From Candidatus Poseidoniaceae archaeon (GTDB taxonomy: Archaea; Thermoplasmatota; Poseidoniia; Poseidoniales; Poseidoniaceae): a stretch of 64,000 bases of DNA. Under the pieces are notes generated by a model. That model ran no database searches and was not told the origin of the DNA. It was given only the letters and a program-made list of their open reading frames with translations. The translations under genes and the position numbers were made by a program. The first letter of the stretch is position 1, and every line of letters begins with the position of its first letter. Where the stretch lies: positions 88,736 through 152,735 of the forward strand of contig CASIAW010000007.1 in the NCBI GenBank assembly GCA_949372875.1, read 5' to 3'. Shown here piece after piece: positions 29,001 through 37,576 of this stretch.

Positions 29001-30748
29001 ATAAAAGTAGATTTGTATTGTAGCAAATCGATAGATTCAGTCGCTACAATGGCAACTAATGTGTTCGGAGGGGAGGCTGGATTAATCGGCAGAGTCGGGT
29101 CATCGACGTTGTTCAAACTATCTCCGGAGAAGTTTTTGATAGCAATAATCATCGAAAGTCTGTCGGGAATATCCCCTGGCAAATCAACGCCACCAGGTTC
29201 TTCTCCAATCATGGTGAATACCGCTGCAATCTCATCGGGATGAAGGGTGCCTGAAGGTAATCCTCGTATCCATGCCCGTGAGTCGGTTACGTTACCAAAA
29301 GGTGAATCTCCTTCAGTGGTATTCGAACGGTCTTCAAAGTAATGTAAATACATGTCCGCACCGTAATCGGAGAAGATTTCGACCGTGTCAAAAGTATTCT
29401 GCCCGAGGTTATCATTTCGCAATGTGATATCGACTTCTTTAGGTAACCGTGTGTCTCCCTTTTCAGGATGGAAACCGGCATCGATGTAGGCTGTTTCCAG
29501 TACTTGGGCAGTCGTGCCTCCATTATATCCATCAAAGCGAATGAAACCTACGCCAAGGCCAAAACCACATTTGTGTTCGTGACTATCTGCGCCATGGTCG
29601 AGAATAGGGTCGTAATATGAAGTGCCATCATCACAGTCTGATTGGCGGTTCGAACTATCTGCATCTGGATTTGATGCCCGTATTGCATAAGGAGCAGATA
29701 TCGAAGTGAGACTTAACGATGAAGCGTTAATCTGACCCGATGTGAGGGAGCCGAGGAATTGTAACACATTGGTAATGACGGCATTCACGCTGAAGGTCAT
29801 TTTTTGGAGGCCAACTCCAAGGGTGAATTCGTTCGGAGGTTGCGTGAAACGAGTATCAATTACAACTGCATAAGATTCCGATTCATCAAGAGTTAAATCA
29901 AAAGCAAGACCTTTCATCAAACTCACTTCCAAATGTGACATGTTATTCCACAAGAAATCATCTTGGTTGAGAGCCGTAACTTTCCACTGGAATGTTGGCC
30001 GAATCCATACCTCTTCGACGCATGGAAGGGTCGCCGGAGGAATGCCGCAGTCACCCAATTCGATTCCAAAGCCATCGCCTTGGTTGATGAGTCCTTCAAT
30101 AGTCAGACCAACTGAAAGGTCGTCAACAGAGTCCCCATCGATATCGATATAATTGTTAAACAAGACAACGTCGGTTCCAACAAGAAGCTCCCCAGTGAAA
30201 GTACCTTCAACCCATGCTTCGTGAGAAGGGCCATTGTCTCTTGAAGTGAAGTCGACATAGACTGCATAGGTGTTAATTCCAATGCCTAGTGGATTGGTTA
30301 GACCTAATGATTCAACGGAAAACAAAGTCTCAAACAAGTTGTAAGGCCAGCCGTCCGGTTGAGTTGAAGCATCCATCAAAAATTCATACGGCTGAGGATG
30401 GTCGGTTACAAATGGAGAGGAGTCTCTTAACTCCATGCTGTCAAGATAACCACTGGCTTGAGAAAGTGGGTCTGTGGAGTCAATCGGCCTTTTAGCGAGG
30501 TCAACTGCATTCAAAGCATCAACAGCCCCTTGTGCTGCTACACTTGCCTCATCGTTGTCAGTTCGTTTGGATAATGTGTCTTCCAATTCATCTAAAACGC
30601 CAAAGTCATTTCGAGATATTGAAAGATCGGCTCCAGCAGGTTGGGCTAAGGAGATAAACATCAACAAAACCAGAAAAACCGCCATTCGGCGGGGGTCGGT
30701 ACTTTGAGGTAGCCCAACACGAATAAGACGCGGTTGGCTCTCTACCAT
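26069..30748 (-). CDS. Giant secreted protein, about 1560 residues, unknown function
   Basis: An N-terminal signal peptide is visible (MAVFLVLLMFISLAQPAGA, about residues 22-40 from ATG 30748). The rest is beta-rich with few cysteines and contains Asp-rich, possibly calcium-binding loops (DIDGDSVDDL; DADSSNRQSDCDDG). No domain I can name covers the body. The C-terminus ends in a weakly hydrophobic stretch (FIASALALVW) that may be a short anchor. Three starts are possible: GTG 30769, ATG 30748 and ATG 30685 (directly at the signal peptide). It is the upstream partner of the single-TM protein and protease genes. The partial protein at the right edge of the window is similar in style, but I cannot show homology. 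Confidence 0.7.
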   Translation of the reverse strand: MVESQPRLIRVGLPQSTDPRRMAVFLVLLMFISLAQPAGADLSISRNDFGVLDELEDTLSKRTDNDEASVAAQGAVDALNAVDLAKRPIDSTDPLSQASGYLDSMELRDSSPFVTDHPQPYEFLMDASTQPDGWPYNLFETLFSVESLGLTNPLGIGINTYAVYVDFTSRDNGPSHEAWVEGTFTGELLVGTDVVLFNNYIDIDGDSVDDLSVGLTIEGLINQGDGFGIELGDCGIPPATLPCVEEVWIRPTFQWKVTALNQDDFLWNNMSHLEVSLMKGLAFDLTLDESESYAVVIDTRFTQPPNEFTLGVGLQKMTFSVNAVITNVLQFLGSLTSGQINASSLSLTSISAPYAIRASNPDADSSNRQSDCDDGTSYYDPILDHGADSHEHKCGFGLGVGFIRFDGYNGGTTAQVLETAYIDAGFHPEKGDTRLPKEVDITLRNDNLGQNTFDTVEIFSDYGADMYLHYFEDRSNTTEGDSPFGNVTDSRAWIRGLPSGTLHPDEIAAVFTMIGEEPGGVDLPGDIPDRLSMIIAIKNFSGDSLNNVDDPTLPINPASPPNTLVAIVATESIDLLQYKSTFMRGGYASDSSSIQMNISNVPKVIIVEGSFEIPESGLSRVNYDNPNLNTIAQVFDNALLTIIEVILDVGDVVNGIPESIVGTAGASGGAVRLNCYNQVKQSLPTSTREPMEIGSVSIAISSSDQPWLPEIDHILLSEDTNIEVVNGRLGPQSPLVPIAMSARIGGISSLSHDYDPINDIRQMELRGVDGGPFLIGHILHDDGDISAANQQSATLSNRPSTFSVTQTSEALTYAASSPIGTITYGGAGGGQSNAIRLNGLPASFQLILGDTVGYVASTPMESIEVQLTNATQPLTMDGDHFRFWVDEATGEASMSTKISDVTSIRRLSPLDPGSNGPEGNSRIELIRAESSPMNVLLEDETDYADQFKGMNGRIAINPLPANITIAYPSGVDSTGLELPTFDEGDGVQALSFFLGDLVNFGSLVNDFVYSTVVDLGGVETSDENMSLGLDLTTAELFDVTMDVRKGTNVLEQPEWSHGIGMEVFEASMLTFNLSRMPTFTLSSRSVVDAALEDYKITPDEYQAVFEAAEAANLTNIDQLLLALEDGIILDSEMEGANLSIWEDQGITFDTRRSWHLRSWLPSLPPGRILLEYDFRMRDDIPVYEFDLFLEQWTPERQQMSIIVNGLEGRDMEIVIAGLDTSGPNNVVANAVFSTQDNLTVPRVSIDMSYDLGTRLDSAHAVFIDKRALSRVEALIVGVPQSTTFSTTIGDIFLIDVEVPPQYQIDGHSAESLMIQQMRYVDGFWWPATAFMRDLPGEMHLSAQPNSNFDIRADVSFQGMMELDYKSNTDDMDLYIEASGRSVDTKGDILLLAEDLPSTFVLETTEDWGMRVASSGQGVSRLYIKQTNLPSTPGVTIDRIEVIGQDLKSATIHIYMMPFQYPVIVLDDITNGRIVASAEATVEPSYTTGLLEGYSFSGRAVLLDAQFTGPIPTASSFGVNGMVTDLSLIGTLTGDSVETRHVLLVEPITTFIASALALVW

Positions 30749-30836
30749 ACAATTAGCACGAACCCCCACTATGAGAACCCATCCCCTTATTGCGTAAACA
30801 ATTTACAAAATTAGCCATAAAACTCATTGACGGAAA

Positions 30837-33302
30837 TCAAACGGTAACTGTTGCATCCCGTGAACAAGTAGGACATGCCACGACGACGGCATTTGCGCCT
30901 GCAGGAATCTTCACTTCAAAGATGGTTGAACAACTCTCACACGTGACACTACGAGACGTTGGCTCTGGCTGGACGCGTGGCTCGGTAATTTCTGGAACTG
31001 GCTTTGAAGAAGGCGTAGAAACTCCTTCAGGAAGTGAAACTCCTCCGCTCTTCACCACTGTTTGAGGCGAAGCGGATGTGTAGACCTCGTTGACTGTTTG
31101 AGAGGGGTTTTGTGTCGTTGGTTGGGTGAGAGGCGCAGGGGTATCATCATTGAACAAGGCCATGGCATCTGCTGCGGCAGCTTGACTGCCTTGAGAGAGG
31201 TTTGGTTGAGTAAATGTTGGAGGGGCAAAACTACTCTGCGTTTGATATTCATCCATCGGTTGGGAGCCATAGATTGCTTCTCTTTCAGCAGCTTTTTCAT
31301 CCTCGATTCGAGATGCTGATGATTGTACTTCACCTGCATCAAGGCCTGCAAGAACAACCGCGGAGGAGAACAAAGGAATCTTGCGAGTACTTGCGACGGA
31401 TGCCATGTGTGCTTCTGCTTCAACCGTGCTCAATCCACGACCAATCAGTAACTCCTTCGCAATACCATTCTGCCATCTTCGATGTCCAAGAAGAGCAATA
31501 CCCATAGTGAGGGCTCCAATAAACAATACAACAGATAAAACGCCGGCAATATTTCCTTTTGCAGGGGGAGATTCAATCGTTAATGTAAACGCGTGACTAT
31601 CTGAATTATTCGATTGATCAAATACGGTTAAAACGACATCATATCGACCCGATTGAGTAAACTCAAGGTCTGTTGATGAGCCGGTCTGGTCAGCATCGTC
31701 CCGAGTATTTCCATTTCCGTCAGAATCAACCTCTGGATTAACATCCCAATGATATCTCAAACTGGAAGAAGCATCGTAGATATCGGTTGCTTGTGCGCTA
31801 CATGTAATCAAATCTCCAATTTCGCCAACAGATGGAAGGAGCGAGAGGCTGGCTTGGTCAAGAACTGGAAGGCTGGTATCGGTGACGAGTAAAGTCGTTG
31901 AGATACTGTTGGAATTACCGGAAGCATCGCTCACTGTGAGCGTGACGACATGCGTGCCGATATCTGACCATGAGAAAGAAACTGAGGTGTTCTGCCCGTA
32001 TGGTGTCCCGTCTAAGTTCCATGAGCAGATACTGATTTCATGGTCGTCTGTGCTGCCATCGCAGTTGAGGAGAAGGGTTTCATCGGTGATAAGTTTCCAT
32101 CCACCACTTATCGGCTGACCATTCCCTCCAATTCGAGCAGTTGGGTTCGTGACGTCAAGAACAGAAATAACAGCGGAAGAAGAGGCAGATGAGCCGATAG
32201 GAGAGGTCACAGTGAGTGTAACTGTACGATCCCCTGGTGTCGTCCATTGTGCCAAAGCATCCCAGCCGTTTGCATCAGCATCGTTCGTGAAGTCACCGTC
32301 ATTGTCAGCGTCAACTCCAGCATCGAAATCCCATTTGGCCGATGCAATTTGATTCAGGCGGTTTGGCGTTGAATATGCATCGAGTGTAATGCTGCTCCCG
32401 ACAACCGTAGTTGAATTGCTATTGTCGGAGATTATGGGGGTCAAGGGCGGTGCCAGTTCAACACGAACGGTCATTCGAACAGGGCTTTCACCATCTCCTC
32501 CTCCAACCGGTGTATCGGTATTATCGGCCACCAAAATTAATTCCTCGCCGTCCAATTCATTCGGGACAATCCAAGTGAAGGATGCTGAGCCATCAACGGA
32601 TTGTAATGAGGCGCCGGTAATTGAAAGCGAGCCAACGCCCCCAGACGTGTAGAGGTCATTCATGGTACGAGTTTGAAGGTAAAGGTCTCCATTGGCTTCA
32701 AGTGACCATGCGGAAACGACGACTGTGGTTCCAGCATCAAGGCGTAAATCATCTTCGGAAAGCAGCGAATCAAATGAATCGGATTCAAGCGCTATGAGGT
32801 TGTGAAATGGAGTCCAATACGAGTCGGTGAGTTTGGTTACGGTCAAGCTCGCTCGACTGTCTGCCCCACCTTGGTCACCCATTCCTTGGTCGCCAGAATG
32901 GGCGGTATTGTCGAATACAATATACCATGCTTTGGCATTAATTGATGCTGGGACTTGCCAGTGAAACTGAAAACTACCGAGTGCAGATTCTGTCGATGGT
33001 ACCTGCTCGAAGAGCGAACGATACGACTGTCCAAGGTCATAGGGTTGGATTGAATTTTGATCAAATACGAGGATATCTAACTCGTCTTGGCTAACAATTA
33101 TCGAAAGATCGTAGACATCCCCTGGTGTTAAGAGTCCAAGATTGATTTTGACACAGGCCCCGTCTCCAATCACTGTCGCGCTGGAAAAAGAAGCAGGAGT
33201 ATCGTTCAAACATCCCGGTTCAGCACGCCCTTCCGTCGCTAAAGATGACGCAGGTATAAGCATCACACAAAGCAGGAAAGTGACAAGCATTGAGCAACGC
33301 AT
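30837..33302 (-). CDS. Exported PKD-domain membrane protein with zinc-ribbon tail
   Basis: From ATG 33302 the protein is 821 residues, with a signal peptide (MLVTFLLCVMLIPASSLA). Two PPC/GOLD-like beta modules (about 25-270) are followed by three PKD-type domains (about 280-590) with typical WDF/WDV and G-x-Y-x-V-x-L-T-V patterns. Two Asp-rich loops (DADNDGDFTNDAD and DSDGNGNTRDDAD) look calcium-binding. A TM helix (VLSVVLFIGALTMGIALL) leads to a long Gln/Ser/Pro-rich cytosolic linker and a terminal zinc ribbon (CESC ... CPTC). It is probably a cell-surface binding protein with an intracellular interaction module. GTG 33326 is an alternative start. Confidence 0.8.
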   Translation of the reverse strand: MRCSMLVTFLLCVMLIPASSLATEGRAEPGCLNDTPASFSSATVIGDGACVKINLGLLTPGDVYDLSIIVSQDELDILVFDQNSIQPYDLGQSYRSLFEQVPSTESALGSFQFHWQVPASINAKAWYIVFDNTAHSGDQGMGDQGGADSRASLTVTKLTDSYWTPFHNLIALESDSFDSLLSEDDLRLDAGTTVVVSAWSLEANGDLYLQTRTMNDLYTSGGVGSLSITGASLQSVDGSASFTWIVPNELDGEELILVADNTDTPVGGGDGESPVRMTVRVELAPPLTPIISDNSNSTTVVGSSITLDAYSTPNRLNQIASAKWDFDAGVDADNDGDFTNDADANGWDALAQWTTPGDRTVTLTVTSPIGSSASSSAVISVLDVTNPTARIGGNGQPISGGWKLITDETLLLNCDGSTDDHEISICSWNLDGTPYGQNTSVSFSWSDIGTHVVTLTVSDASGNSNSISTTLLVTDTSLPVLDQASLSLLPSVGEIGDLITCSAQATDIYDASSSLRYHWDVNPEVDSDGNGNTRDDADQTGSSTDLEFTQSGRYDVVLTVFDQSNNSDSHAFTLTIESPPAKGNIAGVLSVVLFIGALTMGIALLGHRRWQNGIAKELLIGRGLSTVEAEAHMASVASTRKIPLFSSAVVLAGLDAGEVQSSASRIEDEKAAEREAIYGSQPMDEYQTQSSFAPPTFTQPNLSQGSQAAAADAMALFNDDTPAPLTQPTTQNPSQTVNEVYTSASPQTVVKSGGVSLPEGVSTPSSKPVPEITEPRVQPEPTSRSVTCESCSTIFEVKIPAGANAVVVACPTCSRDATVTV

Positions 33303-33347
33303 GCGCTGCTCTAAGTCGTTATCCACTTCAATGATGTGGCCGTATGC

Positions 33348-34478
33348 TCAAGAAGACCAGCCATCGTCTGACCAAACCAAATGGCTGATGGCACCATTTT
33401 CGGAAATTTTGATTCGATCACCGTCATCAGCAGCAGATACGGAGACATCGGATGAATCAAACAAATCTTTGGCCTCTGAAAGAGGAATAATGGCATTCTT
33501 AAGTCGCGCACTGAAATGGGTCAATACAAGGTGGCGAGCGTTGCATGCAAGGGCTGTACGTGCCGCACCTGTGCTCGTACTATGGAGGAATTCATCGGCC
33601 CATTGTTGAGCCTCATCAATGAAAGTTGATTCGTGGACTAAGACATCGACATCGGAAATTGAAGTTATGCCATCTGCCATTTCAGCAGTGTCACCAGATA
33701 CGACAATACGTGTGTTGGGTCGCTCTTGGCCACGGAAATCATCCGCTTTCAACAATGTTCCATCTGCCATAGTGATGTCGTTTCCGGATGAAAGTTGACC
33801 TTTTTGTTCATCGGTTAATCGCAGCTCAGCTGCTTTCAATCGGTTAAACTTTCCAGCACCACCTTTAGATTCCAGCATCCATGCGCATGAGGGTACGGTG
33901 TGATGAGTAGCTAAAGGCTGAATACGGTTCTTTTTCCAGCCTTTAGGTTGAGGCATTGTATCGAGTAAAGTGGCCCCTCCATCATCTCCCATCTCAAGCC
34001 AGCGGTTAGCAGAAACGTCTCCAAGAATCCATCGCACAGAATAACCCAGACTCTCTGTTGTAGCACCGAGCTCCTGCCAACCGCGAATTTGGCGTGCTAA
34101 TTCAGCACTCGGGGCAGAGGCAGGAATGGCATCACCATTGAGAACAGCATCAAAAACCTCAGAAGAAGTCGGGCCAAGAATCAGAAGTGGAGTTTCTCGC
34201 TTGTCCAGTGCCATGGTATGCATCCAAGGCAATAGGCCCCAAGTGTGATCTAAATGGCCATGTGTCAAACATACGACATGAACTCGAGAAGCTCGTAAAG
34301 TATTGCCTTTGTCATGCAATTTTAACCGCTTACGTTGGTTCGCATACCGCATTTGGAATCCTTCACCAGCATCGATGACCATAATTCCTTCTTCACATTG
34401 GAGAAGACTTCCACTTACCTGTCTGTGGCCGGTTGGACGAGCGGATGAAGTCCCAAGAATATGCAGTTCCATACGCAT
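33348..34478 (-). CDS. rnz: Ribonuclease Z (tRNA 3'-processing endonuclease)
   Basis: The 376-residue metallo-beta-lactamase-fold protein has LGTSSARPT at the N-terminus, metal motif LTHGHLDHTWGLLPW, the HHTVPSCAWMLE segment, VSGDT and HEST, then LTHFSAR near the C-terminus: the motif set of tRNase Z. A flexible-arm-like insertion lies between (GNDITMADGTLLKADDF). It matures tRNA 3' ends. ATG 34478 has GAGGTG five bases upstream. It follows the PRC-barrel gene by nine bases. Confidence 0.93.
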   Translation of the reverse strand: MRMELHILGTSSARPTGHRQVSGSLLQCEEGIMVIDAGEGFQMRYANQRKRLKLHDKGNTLRASRVHVVCLTHGHLDHTWGLLPWMHTMALDKRETPLLILGPTSSEVFDAVLNGDAIPASAPSAELARQIRGWQELGATTESLGYSVRWILGDVSANRWLEMGDDGGATLLDTMPQPKGWKKNRIQPLATHHTVPSCAWMLESKGGAGKFNRLKAAELRLTDEQKGQLSSGNDITMADGTLLKADDFRGQERPNTRIVVSGDTAEMADGITSISDVDVLVHESTFIDEAQQWADEFLHSTSTGAARTALACNARHLVLTHFSARLKNAIIPLSEAKDLFDSSDVSVSAADDGDRIKISENGAISHLVWSDDGWSS

Positions 34479-34487
34479 GATAACACC

Positions 34488-34748
34488 TCAATTCTGAAGG
34501 GGAATTGGCGTTGGTGGGAACCAACGAAGCAAAACGATCCGGTCAATGGCTCGGACCCAGCGCCAAGGAACTGCGACATGAACGGAACCTTCGACAAGTT
34601 CTTCCTCAGTATCCCGGACAAACAAGTGAGTACACGACATCCCATTGGCGTCAATCACTGCATCGTGAACAACGCCCAAACGGCGCCCGTCCGGTAAAAA
34701 GACCTCGAGTCCCGTGAGGCGGGATACAGATTCTTCGCCTTCAGCCAT
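34488..34748 (-). CDS. PRC-barrel domain protein
   Basis: The 86-residue protein is essentially one PRC-barrel: SRLTGLEVFLPDGRRLGVVHDAVID, then strands HLFVRD and HVAVPWRWVRAIDRIVLL. Such small archaeal PRC-barrel proteins include factors for RNA handling and, in haloarchaea, cell division (CdpB family); which applies here cannot be told. ATG 34748 has GAGGGAT upstream. It forms an operon with rnz. Confidence 0.85.
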   Translation of the reverse strand: MAEGEESVSRLTGLEVFLPDGRRLGVVHDAVIDANGMSCTHLFVRDTEEELVEGSVHVAVPWRWVRAIDRIVLLRWFPPTPIPLQN

Positions 34749-34871
34749 GTTATCCCTCAACATTGCCACGAGCCGAGGGGCAATAAAAGAACCCCGCAAT
34801 TTGGAGATTAAGTGGCTATTGAAATGTTTGAAAAACATTCGTTCATATACTACAAACTCAAAGGGAACTTC

Positions 34872-35102
34872 ATGGCACTAACCTGTAATATTGGCGCAGC
34901 TGGTAAAGCAGCACGATTGAGAACTGGAATTCTAGGTGTAGCGGGTGGACTTGGATTGGCAGTATTGGTGGCCACTGGAATATTGCCGACCATTGGCTGG
35001 TGGGCAGTCGCTGCAAGCGTTGCTGGTGGCTCCTTTTCCATTTGGGAGGCACGTGCTGGATGGTGCGTCGTCCGAGCAATGGGATTCAAAACACCCGTTT
35101 GA
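34872..35102 (+). CDS. Small membrane protein, DUF2892-like
   Basis: The 76-residue protein starts with CNIGAAGKAARLRTGILGVA, has two hydrophobic segments and ends EARAGWCVVRAMGFKTPV, matching the general pattern of DUF2892/YgaP-type membrane proteins (N-x-G-x-x-G-R/K-x-x-R at the N-terminus, Cys near the end). ATG 34872 has AAGGGAAC upstream. It is divergent from the PRC-barrel gene and convergent with rmuC, ending one base before it. Function unknown. Confidence 0.7.
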   Translation: MALTCNIGAAGKAARLRTGILGVAGGLGLAVLVATGILPTIGWWAVAASVAGGSFSIWEARAGWCVVRAMGFKTPV

Positions 35103-36374
35103 TTACTCTTCTTGTAACTCGCTTTCGGGACGATCTACATACTCAATCAAGGCTTTCTGGTGACCTAACTCACCTTCTTCTTTGAGTGATGTTGGTAATT
35201 CTTTCTTTACCTTCGCACCCAATTGCTTGAGGCCATCGGTTCTTCTTAGAACGTTACCCCTTCCCTCTGCTAAACGCTCAAAGGCTTTGTCATAAGCGGC
35301 TTTCGTCTGGCCAAGTTCAGTACCAACTTTCTCAAATGATTCGAGGAAAAGCACGATTTGATCATGAAGGCCTCCTGCTTGCTCGATCAATTTTTCTTGG
35401 TTTCGACTTTGACGTTCCCGCTTCCAAATATCCTTGATGAGCATCAATGCAGTAACAATTGTAGCGCCTGTAACGACCTTTACCCTTGTATTGCCTGAGA
35501 GATCAAAATACAAGTCTGGGTTTTGTCGCATCGCTGCCCCAAAAGCACTCTCGAGAGGCACAAACATGAGTACGAATTCTACTGTGTTCACCGACTTCAT
35601 GTCTTGATAATTCTTGTTTGAAAGAACTGTTGCATGGTTTTTAATTGAATTGCAGTGTGCTTTCAACGCTGTTTCTGATTCCTCTTCGTCTTCTGAATTG
35701 ATGTATCGTTCCCATGCAGTGAGTGAAACTTTGGAATCTATGATGACTTGTCGATTATCTGGAAGATGTATGATGAAATCAGTTCTCAACCTCTTTCCAT
35801 CAGAAGATGTTTCCGAAAATTGAGTATTATAATCTCGCCCTTCTTGAAAACCAATCGATTGGAGGAGGTTTTCTAGAACCAACTCCCCCCAAGCACCCTG
35901 TGCTTGAGAATCAGCCTTGAGTGCCCGAGTTAAGTTTCGAGTATCTTCGCTCAGTTCAATACCAAGCTCTGCTACTTTACCGATTTCACTTTCTAATTTG
36001 GTATTTCTCTGAATCGTCTCTCGTTCGATTCGATTGATGTTTTCCATATAGGATTCAAGCGTTTTTGAAAGATTCATAGTTGCTTCCCCAAAGGCAGTCT
36101 TTTTTTCTGAATCAGCCTTTTGATGAAGCGAATCTAGCGCTTCTTGAGACAAAATTTTGAAACTCGCCTTCATCGATTCTTCACGTTGAGATTCTCGCTC
36201 TTCATACCTGCGAGCAAGTACTTGTTCGCTTTTCAGTTGAGATTCAAGTTCTGCCTTTGAGACAAGGGAGTCTTGATTCGCTTGAGCAACCAAATGTTTC
36301 GTTCTTTGATTCATCATCGCCCAAAGGAGCAGTGAGATAACGGCAACCAGTCCAACAGCAAGTAAGTCATCCAT
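35103..36374 (-). CDS. rmuC: RmuC-family protein (predicted nuclease-fold, DNA recombination)
   Basis: The 423-residue protein has an N-terminal TM helix (LAVGLVAVISLLLWAMM), a long coiled-coil (about 25-150) and the conserved RmuC core: QGAWGELVLENLLQSIG, GKRLRTDFIIHLPDNR, VIIDSKVSLTAWERYI, VEFVLMFVPLESAF and a C-terminal helical region. RmuC limits inversions at short inverted repeats in E. coli. It is mainly a bacterial family, so lateral acquisition is plausible. The gene lies between L15e and DUF2892. Confidence 0.9.
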   Translation of the reverse strand: MDDLLAVGLVAVISLLLWAMMNQRTKHLVAQANQDSLVSKAELESQLKSEQVLARRYEERESQREESMKASFKILSQEALDSLHQKADSEKKTAFGEATMNLSKTLESYMENINRIERETIQRNTKLESEIGKVAELGIELSEDTRNLTRALKADSQAQGAWGELVLENLLQSIGFQEGRDYNTQFSETSSDGKRLRTDFIIHLPDNRQVIIDSKVSLTAWERYINSEDEEESETALKAHCNSIKNHATVLSNKNYQDMKSVNTVEFVLMFVPLESAFGAAMRQNPDLYFDLSGNTRVKVVTGATIVTALMLIKDIWKRERQSRNQEKLIEQAGGLHDQIVLFLESFEKVGTELGQTKAAYDKAFERLAEGRGNVLRRTDGLKQLGAKVKKELPTSLKEEGELGHQKALIEYVDRPESELQEE

Positions 36375-36439
36375 TGTATCGTAGTGTGATGTGAGGCGAG
36401 AGTTCTTGAACTCTCCTCAGAACAAAAACCGAAAGGAAA

Positions 36440-37042
36440 TCACTTTCCACGGTTGAGGTTTGCCTTGAGAGAGGGTCGCAACTTCTCAGCGCCCTTACCC
36501 TTGTTGTGCAATCCACGTCCTCGCTTTCCAGCAGAGGTCTTACCACGGTAAGCACGTCCACGGTGAGACTTGTTTCCGTTGGCTGCACTGAAAACACCGA
36601 GTTGCTTGTCTGCAATAATTACAGGGTGGTGTGTATCGATCATGATAACTTCGTAGAACTTGTGCTTTCCGTCTTGTCCAACCCAGTATGAGTTGAGAAC
36701 TTCCAAGTTCGGGAAATGGCGTGCAACACGTTCTTCCGCCATGCGTTGAGTGTTCTTGGCCATGGTGATTTTCTTGATACCTGCCTTACTTGGCTTACGC
36801 TTCATGTGAATCTTACCCTTGCGAAGTCCACCACGGCGGATACGAGTTCGGATAACGACTACACCTTGCTTGGCTTTGTAACCCATGCGTCGTGCTGCAT
36901 CAATTCGAGTAGGGCGGTCAATCTTACAATTGACCGGTTCACGGCGCCATTGAGCCATACGGGTCTGGCGGAACATGTGAGGCAAAGCGTCCTTTGGTTG
37001 CTTCCAGGTTTCACGAACATGTTGATACAATCCTCGAGTCAT
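36440..37042 (-). CDS. rpl15e: Large-subunit ribosomal protein L15e
   Basis: The 200-residue basic protein starts MTRGLYQHVRETWKQPKD and includes RIDAARRMGYKAKQGVVVIR and FYEVIMIDTHHPVI, with a Gly/Lys/Arg-rich C-terminus, all typical of L15e. This family is restricted to archaea and eukaryotes, which fixes the domain of the host. ATG 37042 is preceded by AGGTG. Confidence 0.97.
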   Translation of the reverse strand: MTRGLYQHVRETWKQPKDALPHMFRQTRMAQWRREPVNCKIDRPTRIDAARRMGYKAKQGVVVIRTRIRRGGLRKGKIHMKRKPSKAGIKKITMAKNTQRMAEERVARHFPNLEVLNSYWVGQDGKHKFYEVIMIDTHHPVIIADKQLGVFSAANGNKSHRGRAYRGKTSAGKRGRGLHNKGKGAEKLRPSLKANLNRGK

Positions 37043-37154
37043 GATGAACACCTGCGCTTCTCAGCATCCTGCCGACTTAACTCCCCTTTATGAGTCTGTC
37101 CACGCGTCAACAGCATTGAAAACGCGTGCTGCTGTCATGTTCAAGGCTCGTAAA

Positions 37155-37526
37155 TCACTCAATTGGAAGGCCTTCTGCTTGGATTCCGCGCCATCCACCC
37201 CAGAGTGAAATTGCGTTGCTATACCCCATTTCTTTGAGTGATTGAGCTGCAATCGCGCTTCGGAAGCCCCCTCCACAGTACAAAACAATTCGTGAATCAT
37301 CAGCGACTTCATGCTTTTCTATATCTCGTTCAAGCACCCCTTTTCCGATATGAACGGACCCTACCAAGTGCCCTGCCTCAAATTCATGACGTTCCCGAAC
37401 GTCCAAGACAAGCAAGGGATTTCCATCTTCAAGCATAGTGCGTAAATGTCCCGCCTCACATTCAGGAATCATCGAACGGGCTGCCTTGACAATTGCGAGG
37501 AATTTCGGACTGTGTTTTTTCGCCAT
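37155..37526 (-). CDS. Rhodanese-domain protein
   Basis: A single rhodanese domain of 123 residues. It contains LLVLDVRERHEFEAGHLVGS and the active-site loop VLYCGGGFRSA with the catalytic Cys, followed by GYSNAISLWGGWRGI. It could act as a sulfurtransferase or sulfur carrier. ATG 37526 is preceded by GCAGGTCC. It is divergent from the SpoU methylase gene with a 50-bp gap. Confidence 0.88.
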   Translation of the reverse strand: MAKKHSPKFLAIVKAARSMIPECEAGHLRTMLEDGNPLLVLDVRERHEFEAGHLVGSVHIGKGVLERDIEKHEVADDSRIVLYCGGGFRSAIAAQSLKEMGYSNAISLWGGWRGIQAEGLPIE

Positions 37527-37576
37527 GGACCTGCCAGTGCGGATAGCCTCATGAGTGCTGCGGCCCACGCCACATC

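Noticed and set aside
33142-33609. 155-residue plus-strand frame
   Set aside because: It spans the ends of two solid minus-strand genes (PKD protein and RNase Z) and has no domain.
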